A stretch of 64,000 bases of DNA, from NCBI GenBank assembly GCA_963706905.1, contig CAVPNY010000018.1:1-64000 (forward strand), in the 5' to 3' direction. Shown piece after piece: positions 26,500 through 35,905 of the stretch; within the stretch, counting starts at the first letter, position 1, and each line of letters opens with the position of its first letter. Under the pieces are notes generated by a model. That model was not told the origin of the DNA, made no database searches, and saw nothing but the letters and a program-made list of their open reading frames with translations. The translations under genes were made by a program, and so were the position numbers. Origin of the DNA: CAVPNY01 sp963706905. GTDB lineage: Bacteria > Chloroflexota > Anaerolineae > Anaerolineales > UBA4823.

Positions 26500-29287
26500 C
26501 TACTGGATCATACCTGCCGCACGGGAGCGGGCGATGGCCTGTGTGCGGCTGTTGACCCCCAGCTTGCCGTAGATGTTCTTGATGTGGGACTTGACCGTAT
26601 TTTGAGAGACCACCAGCCGGGCGCTGATCTCCTGGTTGCTCAAGCCAGAGGCGAGCAAGCGCAAGACTTCCAGCTCGCGTTCGCTGAGTGGTTCGATCAG
26701 CTCTGAAGATCCCGTTGGGAGTAGGTTTGGAGACCCTGTGGGAATACTCTTCTTCTCCACCGTGAATGCCGCCAGCAAACTGCTGGCATAATCCCGGAAC
26801 CTGGCTGACGGCTGGCGGGCATAAGTAGTTAACAATCTCTCCATGGGCTGGCCTTCATCCAAAAATAGGCGTAAATAGCCTTCTGCTTCTGCCAACTCCA
26901 GGGCGCGTTCCAGGCTTTCGAAGGCCAGGCCAGGCTTCTCGAGATGGAGCAGGGCCAGGCTGTGTAATAAGCGCAATTCGATTGCGCGCCCCCAGCGATT
27001 GCCGGCTTCAATGGGGGGGAGCATCCGTTCAATCAGCGAAAGAGTCTGCTGGAGTTGTCCCAGGGCGATGTGTGACCGCACCAATATGATCGCCTGATCC
27101 TCAAGCATGTAAGGTATCGACTTTTCTAGTGTCTGTGCTGTCCGATCAGCCCACGCCTGTAACGGCTCAAGTCGTTTCTGCCGGATCCAGGCTTGGGCTT
27201 GTAAGTTAGCGATGGTTGGAAACGACCAGGGCATCTGATTACTGAGGATGGCTTTTCCAAGCTCATCAATTAATTCTTGCGCTGCATTGTAATCCCCGCC
27301 AGCCAGCCTGGATCGGATCAGTCCGTTGTAACCACTGATCTCTGCATTATGGTCGGCCCATTTCTGCCCTAATTCGATGCCGCGTTGCAACTCCGGTTCA
27401 GCTTGATTCAACAAGTTCCATTCGACGAACAGATTACCGATACCGGTGTGGGCCACACCAGATAGAGGCGAGGGGATAGGAGACATCTCGGCAACTTGCA
27501 TGGCTTGCCGGTAGGTCGCTTCTGCCTGGTGCAGTTTCCCCTGGATGATCATCAGGTATGCAAGATGGGTATATGCCATCGGCAGCAAATGGAAATTCTC
27601 GCGGCTCAAAGCGATACTTTCTTCAAATTTCTGGCTGGATTGAGACACATCACCGATCAGCTCGTGGACGACAGCCAGGTTAAAATGGAACGATGCCGCG
27701 CAGTGATTCCGTATTATTAAATAATCCTGCTCCTGATTTCCCAGCCAGATAATTCTGCGCCATTTGGCCCTGGTAAAGCGCTTCCTCGAGGTCAAAGCGG
27801 TTGATCGCCTGAGCAGACCGCAGGCAGGCGATCTCCCCCCGAGCTACATCGATCAAAGCTGATGAAGGTTCTTTATCTGAAGAACCATCCGCCCAGATCT
27901 CCACAAGCCGCTCTGCGTTTGTCAAGTGCGGTTCCATCTCCGGAAATTGGCCGGTTGCAAGCAAAACCCAGGCGAATACCACGCTTAAGCGTGCATCCTG
28001 GCTCAATTGGTCAGAGGGTAGGTCGTTCAACCATTTTCGCAGATTAACCAGCTCGCTGCGCAAGAACATTTCCTCGGCAGCTTGATTGATCAGCCTGGCT
28101 GCCCGGGAATAGTCTTTGGCAAACATAGCATGATCGATCGCCTCAGCCAGAGAACCATTTTCCTCGAACCACAGGCTGGCACGCTGATGGAGATCAGCGA
28201 TGGCTGAGGCGGCAGTTTGCTTTTTCTGGGAAGTCAGCAAGAATTCTGCGAATAAGTGGTGATAGCGATACCAGCGCCGCTCCTGGTCGAGAGGCATCAG
28301 AAAGAGGTTGGCGCGTTCCAGGTATGCCAAGATTGTTTCTGAATGGTAGACAGCTGGCGTGTCTGAGCCAGCTTTGGCTTCTGCTTGCAAGACGAAATCA
28401 CACAGCGGAGCGCTGAGCCGATCCAGGATGGAAGTGTTAAGTAAGAAATGCTGGATGCCTGCTTCCTGGCGATCGAGCACTTCCTGAGCCAGGTAATCGA
28501 AGACATACCGCTGGTTGCCTGTAAACGCACGGACAAATGATGACGTATCCTGGACGCCCTGCATAGAGAGGCCAGCCAGCTGTAGACCGGCTGCCCAACC
28601 CTCGGTTGCCCGATCGAGCGCTTGGATGTCGACCGGGAGCAAATCCATGTGCAAGAGTGTGTTAAAAAGGGTGGTAGTTTCCTGGATTGTGAAGCGCAAA
28701 TCAGCCAGATGAATTTCAACCATATCTCGCCGGGCGCGCAAGCGAGGCAAAGGCAGCGGTGGATCATCCCGGCTGGCGATCACCAAATGCATTTGGGGTG
28801 GCTGGCGTTCAAGCAGGTATGCGAGACCAGTATGGATTTCTTGAGCGTCAATGGCGTGAAAATCATCCAGGACGAAGAGAAATTCAGGCGAGATCAGCGA
28901 GATCTCATTGAGTAGCGTCCCCAGGAGCGCCTCTTGCGGAGGTAATACAGGCGACTGCAACATGCCCATACTGCGACTGCCGACGCCTGGCTGCAGAGTT
29001 TGTAAAGCGGCTATGAGATATGCCCAAAAGCTGGTAGGATCATTGTCCCGGCTGTCCAGCGAAAGCCAGGCTACTGGCTTTCCGGCTTGCTCAACCCATT
29101 TTGCCAGCAAAGTCGTTTTACCATAGCCGGCGGGAGCAGTTACCAGGACCAACCTGGCGTGTAATCCGTCGTTTAACTTCTGTATCAATCTCGGGCGATC
29201 GACTAAATCCGGATGAACCCGAGGTACGTACAGTTTTGTGCGGATCAGCCTTTGGGTTTGAGGTGGATCAATCTGCGGGTCGTTCAT
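26500..29287 (-). CDS. MalT-type ATP-dependent LuxR transcriptional regulator (frameshifted)
   Basis: Domains in order: STAND ATPase with Walker A TAPAGYGKTTLLAKW and Walker B FLFVLDDFHAID, winged-helix region (YRYHHLFAEFLL), TPR-like repeats, and a LuxR helix-turn-helix at the C-terminus (LSERELEVLRLLASGLSNQE, SQNTVKSHIKNIYGKLGVNS). Such proteins bind an inducer and oligomerise to activate transcription. The frame breaks after RGIVPF; NLAVVHELIGDVS continues in the next frame. One extra base in the AAAA run at 27682-27685 explains it, giving a normal ~928-aa protein. It diverges from the ECF sigma gene at 29387 and lies upstream of the ABC exporter on the same strand. Confidence 0.87.
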
Positions 29288-29330
29288 GCTCTCTCTCGGA
29301 AGGCAATTAATGACCTATGCGGTTTCGAGT

Positions 29331-29359
29331 TTACCATTAATCCGTCACGTTTTTATAAT
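29331..29359 (+). promoter_or_regulatory. Promoter of the ECF sigma/DUF5667 operon
   Basis: TTTACC (29331-29336) and TATAAT (29354-29359) are 17 nt apart, 27 nt before the sigma factor ATG. It resembles a housekeeping promoter. Confidence 0.55.
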
Positions 29360-29386
29360 ACATGCGTCATAAAAGGTGAGAAAACG

Positions 29387-29923
29387 ATGCGCGTCAATAC
29401 GATGATCATGGCCCAGGCCAAACCGCTTGACAAGCAGGATTTGGTAGAGATTTATGAGGAGTTAAGCCCTGCCTTATACCGGTATGCAGTGCGCTTGCTT
29501 GGAAACCGGGAGACTGCCGAGGATTGCGTCTCAGAGACGTTCAGCCGCTTCTTGCAGGCAGTCCGCATGGGAGGTGGGCCAAAGGAAAATGTTCGAGCTT
29601 ACCTCTACCGGGTGGCGCATAACTGGATCACCGATCATTACCGGCGTAACCGGGAGGCTACCCAGCCATTAGATCTGGAAGAGCCTGTCGATTCAGGCAG
29701 CAATCCTTCCCATCTGGTGGCGGATGATCTGGAACGCCAACGCGTACGTCAAGCGCTGTTACGCTTACCACCTGACCAGCAACAGGTGATCGCCCTGAGG
29801 TTCCTGGACGAGATGTCGCATGAAGAAGCTGCGGTCATATTAGAAAAAACTGTCGATGCCACTCGAGCACTCCAGTATCGGGCTCTGACCACTCTGCGTC
29901 ATCTGCTCCGGGAGGAAGAATAA
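29387..29923 (+). CDS. ECF-type RNA polymerase sigma factor
   Basis: 178 aa. Region 2 runs from SPALYRYAVRLLGNRETAED to AYLYRVAHNWITDHYRRN, and region 4 is LLRLPPDQQQVIALRFLDEM...ATRALQYRALTTLRHLL. ATG 29387 has GGTGAG upstream and follows a promoter; the frame is open earlier without support. One nucleotide separates its stop from the DUF5667 membrane protein, which probably controls it. Confidence 0.92.
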   Translation: MRVNTMIMAQAKPLDKQDLVEIYEELSPALYRYAVRLLGNRETAEDCVSETFSRFLQAVRMGGGPKENVRAYLYRVAHNWITDHYRRNREATQPLDLEEPVDSGSNPSHLVADDLERQRVRQALLRLPPDQQQVIALRFLDEMSHEEAAVILEKTVDATRALQYRALTTLRHLLREEE

Positions 29924-29924
29924 G

Positions 29925-31313
29925 ATGTCAATTGATATGCAGAACGAAAACGAACAATCCCTTGATCCTTACCTGAGCGAAAAGCTCGATCTTCTGCGGG
30001 AGACCCCACCCCGGGATCCCCAGGTGGCCGCTCGCGGGCGAGAACGATTTCTGGCGGAATTGGACGCAATTCCGGAATTAAACCCTATACCAGCCGCCTC
30101 AGGAATAATGGGGTGGTTCAGACGACAAAATCGATCCACCAAGGATAAATCTATGAATAAAACACAACGGTTTGCATTTTCTGCAGTGATGGTAGAAATC
30201 GTCATTGCTGTCCTGCTCTTAGGCGGCGCGGGAGCTACAGCTTACGCGGCCAAGGGCTCACTCCCTGGCGATACGCTCTTCCCGGTGAAGACCGGTTTGG
30301 AGCAAACTCAGGTGCGCCTGTCGCGCAATGCCTATGAACAGGCCCAATTGCAACTACGCTTTGCTGAGCGCCGCCTGGAAGAAATCGCTGAGCTGATCAA
30401 ATCAGGCCGGTTCGAAGATGTCAAGGTTGCTTCGACAGAATTCGAATATTATGTCCAGCAAGCACTTCAATCCCTGCAGGTGGTGATGACTGGCGATCCG
30501 GCCCGTGCTAGCCAGTTGACTGAACAAATTTCAGCTTCAATGCTGGCTTACGTGGACGTTCTCAAGGGAGTCTGGGTGAATGTCCCTGATGATGTTCGCC
30601 CGGCAGTCTTGCAAGCCATCCTCAGTGCCCAGGATGATGACTTGTTTGAAGATGACACTCGGGATGAGCTGGAGTTCACCGGGGTTGTAGAGGCGATGGG
30701 TGCAGGTAGCTGGCAGGTGGGTGGAACTACCATCGGTGTTGGTCCTGGTACTGAGATCAAGGGCACAATTTCCATCGGTGATACGGTAAAGGTACATGCG
30801 ACGATCGGGGCGGATGGCGCCCTGGTTGCCCGCGAGATCGGCGTTGCTAGTATGGACGGTGATGATACCGGCGATGATGGCAATGATAACGGCGATGACG
30901 CCAACGATAACGGCGACGATGCCAATGACAATGGCGACGACGCCAACGATAACGGCGACGACGCCAACGATAACGGTGATGATGCCAATGACAATGGCGA
31001 CGACGCCAACGATAACGGTGATGATGCCAATGACAATGGCGACGACGCCAACGATAACGGTGACGATGCCAATGACAATGGCGATGACGCCAACGATAAC
31101 GGTGACGATGCCAATGACAATGGCGACGACGCCAACGATAACGGTGACGATGCCAATGATAACGGTGACGATGCCAATGATAATGGTGACGATGCCAACG
31201 ATAACGGTGACGATGATAACGACAATGGCGACGACGCCAACGATAACGGCAATGACAACGGTGACGATGACAATGACAATGCCGCGATGATCAATCCTCT
31301 TTACGTGATCTGA
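29925..31313 (+). CDS. Membrane protein with DUF5667, DUF5666-like domain and Asp/Asn heptad repeats
   Basis: 462 aa. A cytoplasmic N-terminus (DPQVAARGRERFLAELDAIP) precedes one membrane helix (residues around 88-110, VEIVIAVLLLGGAGATAYAA). DUF5667 follows (LPGDTLFPVKTGLEQTQVRL...), then a DUF5666-like beta domain (TGVVEAMGAGSWQVGGTTIG...). The C-terminal ~140 residues are in-phase heptads of the type NDNGDDA. Position directly after an ECF sigma gene suggests an anti-sigma or signal-receiving partner whose repeat tail is outside the membrane. Each repeat contains DxNxNG, resembling Ca2+-binding DxDxDG loops. Confidence 0.82.
   Translation: MSIDMQNENEQSLDPYLSEKLDLLRETPPRDPQVAARGRERFLAELDAIPELNPIPAASGIMGWFRRQNRSTKDKSMNKTQRFAFSAVMVEIVIAVLLLGGAGATAYAAKGSLPGDTLFPVKTGLEQTQVRLSRNAYEQAQLQLRFAERRLEEIAELIKSGRFEDVKVASTEFEYYVQQALQSLQVVMTGDPARASQLTEQISASMLAYVDVLKGVWVNVPDDVRPAVLQAILSAQDDDLFEDDTRDELEFTGVVEAMGAGSWQVGGTTIGVGPGTEIKGTISIGDTVKVHATIGADGALVAREIGVASMDGDDTGDDGNDNGDDANDNGDDANDNGDDANDNGDDANDNGDDANDNGDDANDNGDDANDNGDDANDNGDDANDNGDDANDNGDDANDNGDDANDNGDDANDNGDDANDNGDDANDNGDDDNDNGDDANDNGNDNGDDDNDNAAMINPLYVI
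30882..31259 (+). repeat. Tandem 21-bp coding repeat, 18 in-phase units
   Basis: Units encode NDNGDDA or a close variant. Synonymous codons alternate between neighbouring units (AACGATAAC versus AATGACAAT) over much of the array, giving a 42-bp higher-order period. The repeat keeps all three antisense frames largely open, producing long false ORFs on the - strand. The array is a likely site of copy-number variation. Confidence 0.95.
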
Positions 31314-31342
31314 TCCTACGGCTGTCAATGTCCTGCAATTCC

Positions 31343-31385
31343 AGGCTGCAGGTGTGGGTCTTACCGCCCAACTGCAGCCTGTTTT
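31343..31385 (+). terminator. Terminator after the DUF5667 gene
   Basis: AGGCTGCAG pairs with CTGCAGCCT across an inner partly paired region, followed by GTTTTAC. It lies 30 nt after the stop codon. Confidence 0.6.
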
Positions 31386-31399
31386 ACAGGTGGTGACGT

Positions 31400-33000
31400 A
31401 TGGCTGGATTATCGTTCCAGCAGATCGAAAGAAATAGTCCGGTGAATACCTGGAAAAAACGGTTAGCACTGCGCCTGAATATGCGCGCCTTGACCACCGG
31501 TGTGCTTCTCGCTGCGTTTTTCGTCGCTATCTTAGCCTTGGTGCAGTTTGCCACTCCTGATCTGGCCAGCCCCGACGATTATTACCACATCAAGCTTGCC
31601 CAGTTAATGAGAACCGAGGGTCTGAAACCGGCCTTCCCCTGGCTGCCCCTGACGATACTCAATGCCCAGGAGTTCTATGATCATCATTTTCTTTTCCACG
31701 TTGGTTAATCCCCTTCATGGTTGGCGATCTGGTTCAGGGCGCCAAATGGGCCAGCGTGCTGTTCGCCAGCCTGGCTTTCTTCAGCGTATGGTGGTTATTG
31801 CACAGCCAGCGGGTGCCGTATGACTGGCTGTGGGCGATCGGGCTGCTGGCTATCTCCGCGGCGTTCCTCTTCCGTATGAGCATGACCCGCGTGATGTCCC
31901 TATCTCTGGCGGTGATGGTGATCGCTTTGTATCTGCTGTTCACCCGGCGGTATCGCTGGTTGCTGCCGCTCTCTTTCTTATATGTCTGGTTGTATGATGG
32001 CTTCCCGCTCATCTTAATCATTACCGGGATCTATGTGATCTCCGTCGGTCTGATCGAGCGCAAGATTGAATACCGCCCGCTGATCTATACTGGATTGGGC
32101 ATCGTTCTTGGCTTGCTGGTGAACCCCTATTTCCCCGACAATATTGTCTTTGCTTACCGGCATATCTTCCCTAAGGTGACCGAAGCGACGGCAGTCAGGG
32201 TGGGCAACGAATGGTATCCCTACCGCACGGCCACTTTGTTGAAGAATTCTCCTCTGGCTCTGGTGGCTTTTATCAGTGGTGGATTAGCCTTAGGGTTGCA
32301 AGAGCGGCGCATGGATGCCCGCACGCTGACCAGCTTCTTGCTGGCGGTTTTCTTTGGGTTGCTGCTCTTCCAATCCCGGCGCTTCATTGAATATTTCCCG
32401 CCTTTCGCCCTGATTTTTGCAGCCTTCGCCTGGTCGCCTTTATTGGCAGGACAGGACGGCTCGGACCATTCCGGGAAGCTGGCATTGCCAGGGAGCGTGT
32501 TGGCGCAGGTGCTGTCTGGTTTTTGGTCGCGCTGGCAGGCCTGGCTGCCAGCCGCAGTCCTCGGCTTGCTGGTGCTGGCGGGGATGGTTTATACCCTGCC
32601 GGATGCTCAAAAGTTGATGCAGTCTGCCAAACCGGGTGAGCGTTATGCGAAGGTGGCCGCCTGGCTGGAGCTGAACACTCCCGCAGGGGAGCGCATCTTC
32701 CAGACCGATTGGGACGACTTCCCGCGCCTGTTCTTTCATAACACCCACAACACGTACCTGATTGGCCTTGACCCTACCTACATGCAATTGTTCGATGCAG
32801 ACCTGTATGATCAATGGGTCGAAATCACTCAAGGGGATGTCAAGCAGCCTTCTACAGCTATTGTCTCACTCTTCAACACGAACTACGTAATGTCCGACCT
32901 GAACCATCAAGATTTTATCGACCAGGCGGAAGCCGATCCGGCTATGCAGCTGGTTTATCGGGATGACGAGGCGGTCGTATTTCGGATCCAGGATGAATAG
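31400..33000 (+). CDS. GT-C-like integral membrane protein (STT3-like), frameshifted
   Basis: About 533 aa if the frame is repaired. Roughly ten hydrophobic helices precede a C-terminal soluble region. The first loop carries SPDDYYHIKLAQLMR and FYDHHFLFH, similar to the DD/DxH acidic motifs of GT-C glycosyltransferases such as STT3. The first frame stops at 31706-31708 (FHVG-stop) and the second continues IPFMVGDLVQGAKW; one missing base near 31703 explains this. The C-terminal part (LELNTPAGERIFQTDWDDFP) is typical of large Chloroflexi membrane glycosyltransferase-like proteins. It lies between two sigma/anti-sigma-like modules. Confidence 0.72.
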
Positions 33001-33049
33001 GGTCTCATCCCCCGACTTTCCTATTGCTCAAACGAATGATTTCAATTAT

Positions 33050-33075
33050 CCTCCACCCATGGGGTGGAGGTTTTT
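33050..33075 (+). terminator. Intrinsic terminator
   Basis: Perfect 9-bp stem CCTCCACCC/GGGTGGAGG with a 3-nt loop followed by TTTTT, 49 nt after the GT-C-like gene. Confidence 0.9.
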
Positions 33076-33172
33076 ACGATTCGACCCGTTTCTTTTCTGT
33101 TATTGCGACTCTTTCCTCCCACAGATTCGTTATAGATTAATAGTGGTTAACTCCTGTGAGGCTTTGAACTCT

Positions 33173-33727
33173 ATGGTGGAAATGCAGCCGGTGGATTGGA
33201 TAAAGAAAGCACAGTGCGGCGATCCTATCGTACTAGGAGAGCTGTTCGAGCACTACCACCGCGGCATATTCCGGTACCTGTATTATCGAGTGGGCGATGC
33301 GCATACGGCTGAAGACCTTACTTCGGAGGTTTTTCTCCGTGTGCTGACCGCCCTGCCCGGGTACCGCCCGCAAGGCGCATCGCTCCAGGCGTGGATATTC
33401 CAGATCGCTCGTAATCTGTCCATCGACCATTATCGCCGGTCAAATCACCGGCAAGAGATGGAATTGGGCGAGCATATCCCGGTTCAAAGCCCCGATCCAC
33501 TCAAGCTGGTCGAACAGGGATTAACCGCTGAGAAGCTCTACCAGGCCTTGACTCTGCTTCCCGATAGCCAGCGGGATGTTCTCATCCTGCGCTTTATTAA
33601 TGAAATGCCGATCGGGGATGTGGCCCAGACGCTGGATAAGAGCGAAGATGCAATCAAAGGTCTCCAGCGGCGCGCTTTGACTGAGCTGCGTGACCGGTTA
33701 ACCGAGTGGGAGGTGGTTTATGTCTGA
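33173..33727 (+). CDS. ECF-type RNA polymerase sigma factor
   Basis: 184 aa. Region 2 includes LFEHYHRGIFRYLYYRVGDA...AWIFQIARNLSIDHYRRS and region 4 LTLLPDSQRDVLILRFINEM...DAIKGLQRRALTELRDRL. The open frame reaches into the preceding gene, but ATG 33173 follows the terminator and gives a normal length. The ribosome-binding site is weak. Its stop overlaps the start of the FecR-domain gene by 8 nt, indicating tight coupling. Confidence 0.9.
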   Translation: MVEMQPVDWIKKAQCGDPIVLGELFEHYHRGIFRYLYYRVGDAHTAEDLTSEVFLRVLTALPGYRPQGASLQAWIFQIARNLSIDHYRRSNHRQEMELGEHIPVQSPDPLKLVEQGLTAEKLYQALTLLPDSQRDVLILRFINEMPIGDVAQTLDKSEDAIKGLQRRALTELRDRLTEWEVVYV

Positions 33728-35837
33728 TCTAGAGGAAAGCCTGCAAGAACGGCTGGATGCGTATGAGGCGGGGGTCCCGCTTGAAAAAATCCTGGAGGAT
33801 CCGCATGGGAATTCGAGCGAAGTCAGCTCGTTGGTCAGTCTGGCAGCTGCCCTGCACCAGGTCCCCCATCCCGAGCCAGCCCAGGAGAAAATGGCGGCTG
33901 CAAAAGGGAAATTCCTGGCAGCCGCCCGTCCAAAACCTGTAGCAGTACCGCAGAAGAAAGCTGGTTTGCTGGAGTTTCTGTCCCGACCGCGTGTCTGGGT
34001 CCCTGCTCTGGCTGGCATCGGCGTAATCTTGTTGCTGATGTCTGCGGCTGTCCTGGCAGCGGGGTTATGGGTGCTGGGTCCTCGGGGAGCTCATTCGGCT
34101 ACCCTGACCGATGCAACCGGTCGTGTACAGGTGGCATCCTCGGCCGATCCGGCTGATTGGCGCCCGGTATCCAATGGCGATCAGGTTCGTACAGGCCAGC
34201 GCCTGCGCACCGGGCCAGGCTCCTTGGTGACCCTGGTCTACTTCGACGGCAGCCGCACAACGCTGTCAGCCGAGTCGGAAGTGACCTTCGAGCGCCTCGA
34301 CGGGAGCTGGGGGAATGTGTTACAGGTGAAATTGCTTCAAACCGCTGGCCATACCGTGCATAGTGTTGTGCCTTTTGGGGACAAGCCAGGTTCGTATGTG
34401 GTCGTCACGCCTTCCGGAAGCGCCAGCGTGCATGGCACTTCTTTCAAAGTTCAGGTGGATCCGTCTGGAGAAGCCCTGTTTCGGGTAGATACGGGGATCG
34501 TCCAGGTCAACAATGCTGGCTCTGAGATGCCAGTAACTGCCGGGCAAGCTGTGGTTGCACAAACCGGGAAGACCCTGTCCAAGCCTGATTATCTCTTCGT
34601 CATCCAGGGCGCCTTGGATGCGCGTGAAAATGGCATCTGGACTGTAGCGGGTACATCCTTCCGAGTGACAAAGAAAACGGTTGTGTTGGGATCGCCGCAA
34701 ATCGGGGACCAGCTCCTTGTCGAAGGGCGGATCACAAAGAAAGGCGCCTGGGTAGCAGACAGCGTCCAGCCAGCTATTTCTGACGATGAAGCAGGCGCAT
34801 TCACCGGCGTCGTCCAGGCCATTAACGCGGATGCCTGGCAGGTGGGTGGAAAGACTTTCCAGGTGAATGCACAGACCGAGATCGAGCCTGGGATCGCAGT
34901 CGGCAGCCAGGTGCGGGTAGCGTTCACCTCGCAGGAAGGGGGCGGCTGGCTGGCAGTGCGCATCGATTTACTGGATGACGATGATGATGAACCTGAACCG
35001 CCGCCTGCCCCAGCCCCGGGTGCTAAGCCCAGTCTGTCTTTTGAGCCGGATGAGCTGGAGATGGTCGCTTGCGCGCAGGAATACCCATTGACTGGCGCTT
35101 TGTTCAACACGGGCGACGAAGCCGACGATGTGGCAGCCAATGTGCTGCTGGGTTTTGGGCTCATTAAAGGCGCATCCTATTTCGACTCAGTCTCTCTTAC
35201 CCCCAGCGGTTGGGATGCTATCCAGCCTGGCGATGAGGTGAACTTCGATATTCAGGTTGCCATGAAGGCCGATTGGCTGTCTGCGCCCTCCGGGACGGAA
35301 GCCAAGCTGCGCATCTTCATTGCCCAGGAGACCAACCGCCCTGACCATCACAAGACACGCCTGACGGTGACCCTGCGATCGGATTGTGATGGCACCCCCA
35401 CTCCCACGCCCACCAGCACGGAAACCCAGACGCCGACCGTGACGGGTACCATCACAGAAACTCCCACGGCAACGCCGACTGTGACGGGGACGATCACCGT
35501 AACCCCCACTCCGACGGGGACCGGTACACCGCAGCCCACCCAGGACATCTGTACCGGCGCAAGCCCACATCCCAAGGGGATGGAATTGGCCAATAAGTAC
35601 GGCGTGCCTTATGAGGAGATCATGGGCTGGTTCTGCATGCACTTCGGCTTCGGTGAGATTGACCTGGCCTATGGATTGAGTCTTGAGTATGGCGTGCCCG
35701 TTGATGATCTGTTCGGCATGAAATCGTCTGGCATGGGTTGGGGGCAGATCAAGCAATATCTTAAGGATCAATTCCCCACAGATAAACCCGGCAAGCCCGA
35801 TAAGCCCAACGACAAAGATAAAAAGAAGGACAAGTAA
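33720..35837 (+). CDS. Membrane-anchored FecR-domain protein, sigma-factor partner
   Basis: 705 aa. A cytoplasmic N-terminus (residues 1-95) that could bind the sigma factor is followed by one helix (VWVPALAGIGVILLLMSAAV). Outside come a FecR-like domain (ATGRVQVAS...VSNGDQVRTGQRLRTGPGS...TPSGSASVHGTSFKV), two DUF5666-like beta domains (around 290-355 and 360-420), an Ig-like or CARDB-like domain, and a Thr/Pro linker. The C-terminal helical domain contains related ELANKYGVPYEEIMGWF and LSLEYGVPVDDLFGMK segments. The protein ends in a Lys/Asp/Pro-rich tail. It parallels the DUF5667 protein at 29925 in position and in carrying DUF5666-like domains. Confidence 0.85.
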   Translation: MSDLEESLQERLDAYEAGVPLEKILEDPHGNSSEVSSLVSLAAALHQVPHPEPAQEKMAAAKGKFLAAARPKPVAVPQKKAGLLEFLSRPRVWVPALAGIGVILLLMSAAVLAAGLWVLGPRGAHSATLTDATGRVQVASSADPADWRPVSNGDQVRTGQRLRTGPGSLVTLVYFDGSRTTLSAESEVTFERLDGSWGNVLQVKLLQTAGHTVHSVVPFGDKPGSYVVVTPSGSASVHGTSFKVQVDPSGEALFRVDTGIVQVNNAGSEMPVTAGQAVVAQTGKTLSKPDYLFVIQGALDARENGIWTVAGTSFRVTKKTVVLGSPQIGDQLLVEGRITKKGAWVADSVQPAISDDEAGAFTGVVQAINADAWQVGGKTFQVNAQTEIEPGIAVGSQVRVAFTSQEGGGWLAVRIDLLDDDDDEPEPPPAPAPGAKPSLSFEPDELEMVACAQEYPLTGALFNTGDEADDVAANVLLGFGLIKGASYFDSVSLTPSGWDAIQPGDEVNFDIQVAMKADWLSAPSGTEAKLRIFIAQETNRPDHHKTRLTVTLRSDCDGTPTPTPTSTETQTPTVTGTITETPTATPTVTGTITVTPTPTGTGTPQPTQDICTGASPHPKGMELANKYGVPYEEIMGWFCMHFGFGEIDLAYGLSLEYGVPVDDLFGMKSSGMGWGQIKQYLKDQFPTDKPGKPDKPNDKDKKKDK

Positions 35838-35850
35838 AGCCACGTACATA

Positions 35851-35891
35851 ACAAAAGAAGTAGGCAGCGATGCCCACTTCTTTTGTTTTTT
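35851..35891. terminator. Bidirectional terminator between convergent genes
   Basis: A near-perfect stem (ACAAAAGAAGT with its complement, one internal mismatch, then GGC/GCC) is followed by a T run on the + strand and by TTTTGT on the - strand. It serves both the FecR gene and the aldehyde dehydrogenase gene. Confidence 0.9.
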
Positions 35892-35905
35892 ATTAATGAG
35901 GAGAA

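Noticed and set aside
30882..31259. Possible CRISPR-like array from the 21-bp repeats
   Set aside because: The repeats are contiguous with no unique spacers and encode in-phase heptads.
30537..31469. Two long antisense ORFs over the heptad repeat gene
   Set aside because: They consist mostly of VVAIVIGIVTVIV- or SPLSLASS-type repeats, the mirror of the 21-bp coding repeat, with no ribosome-binding site.
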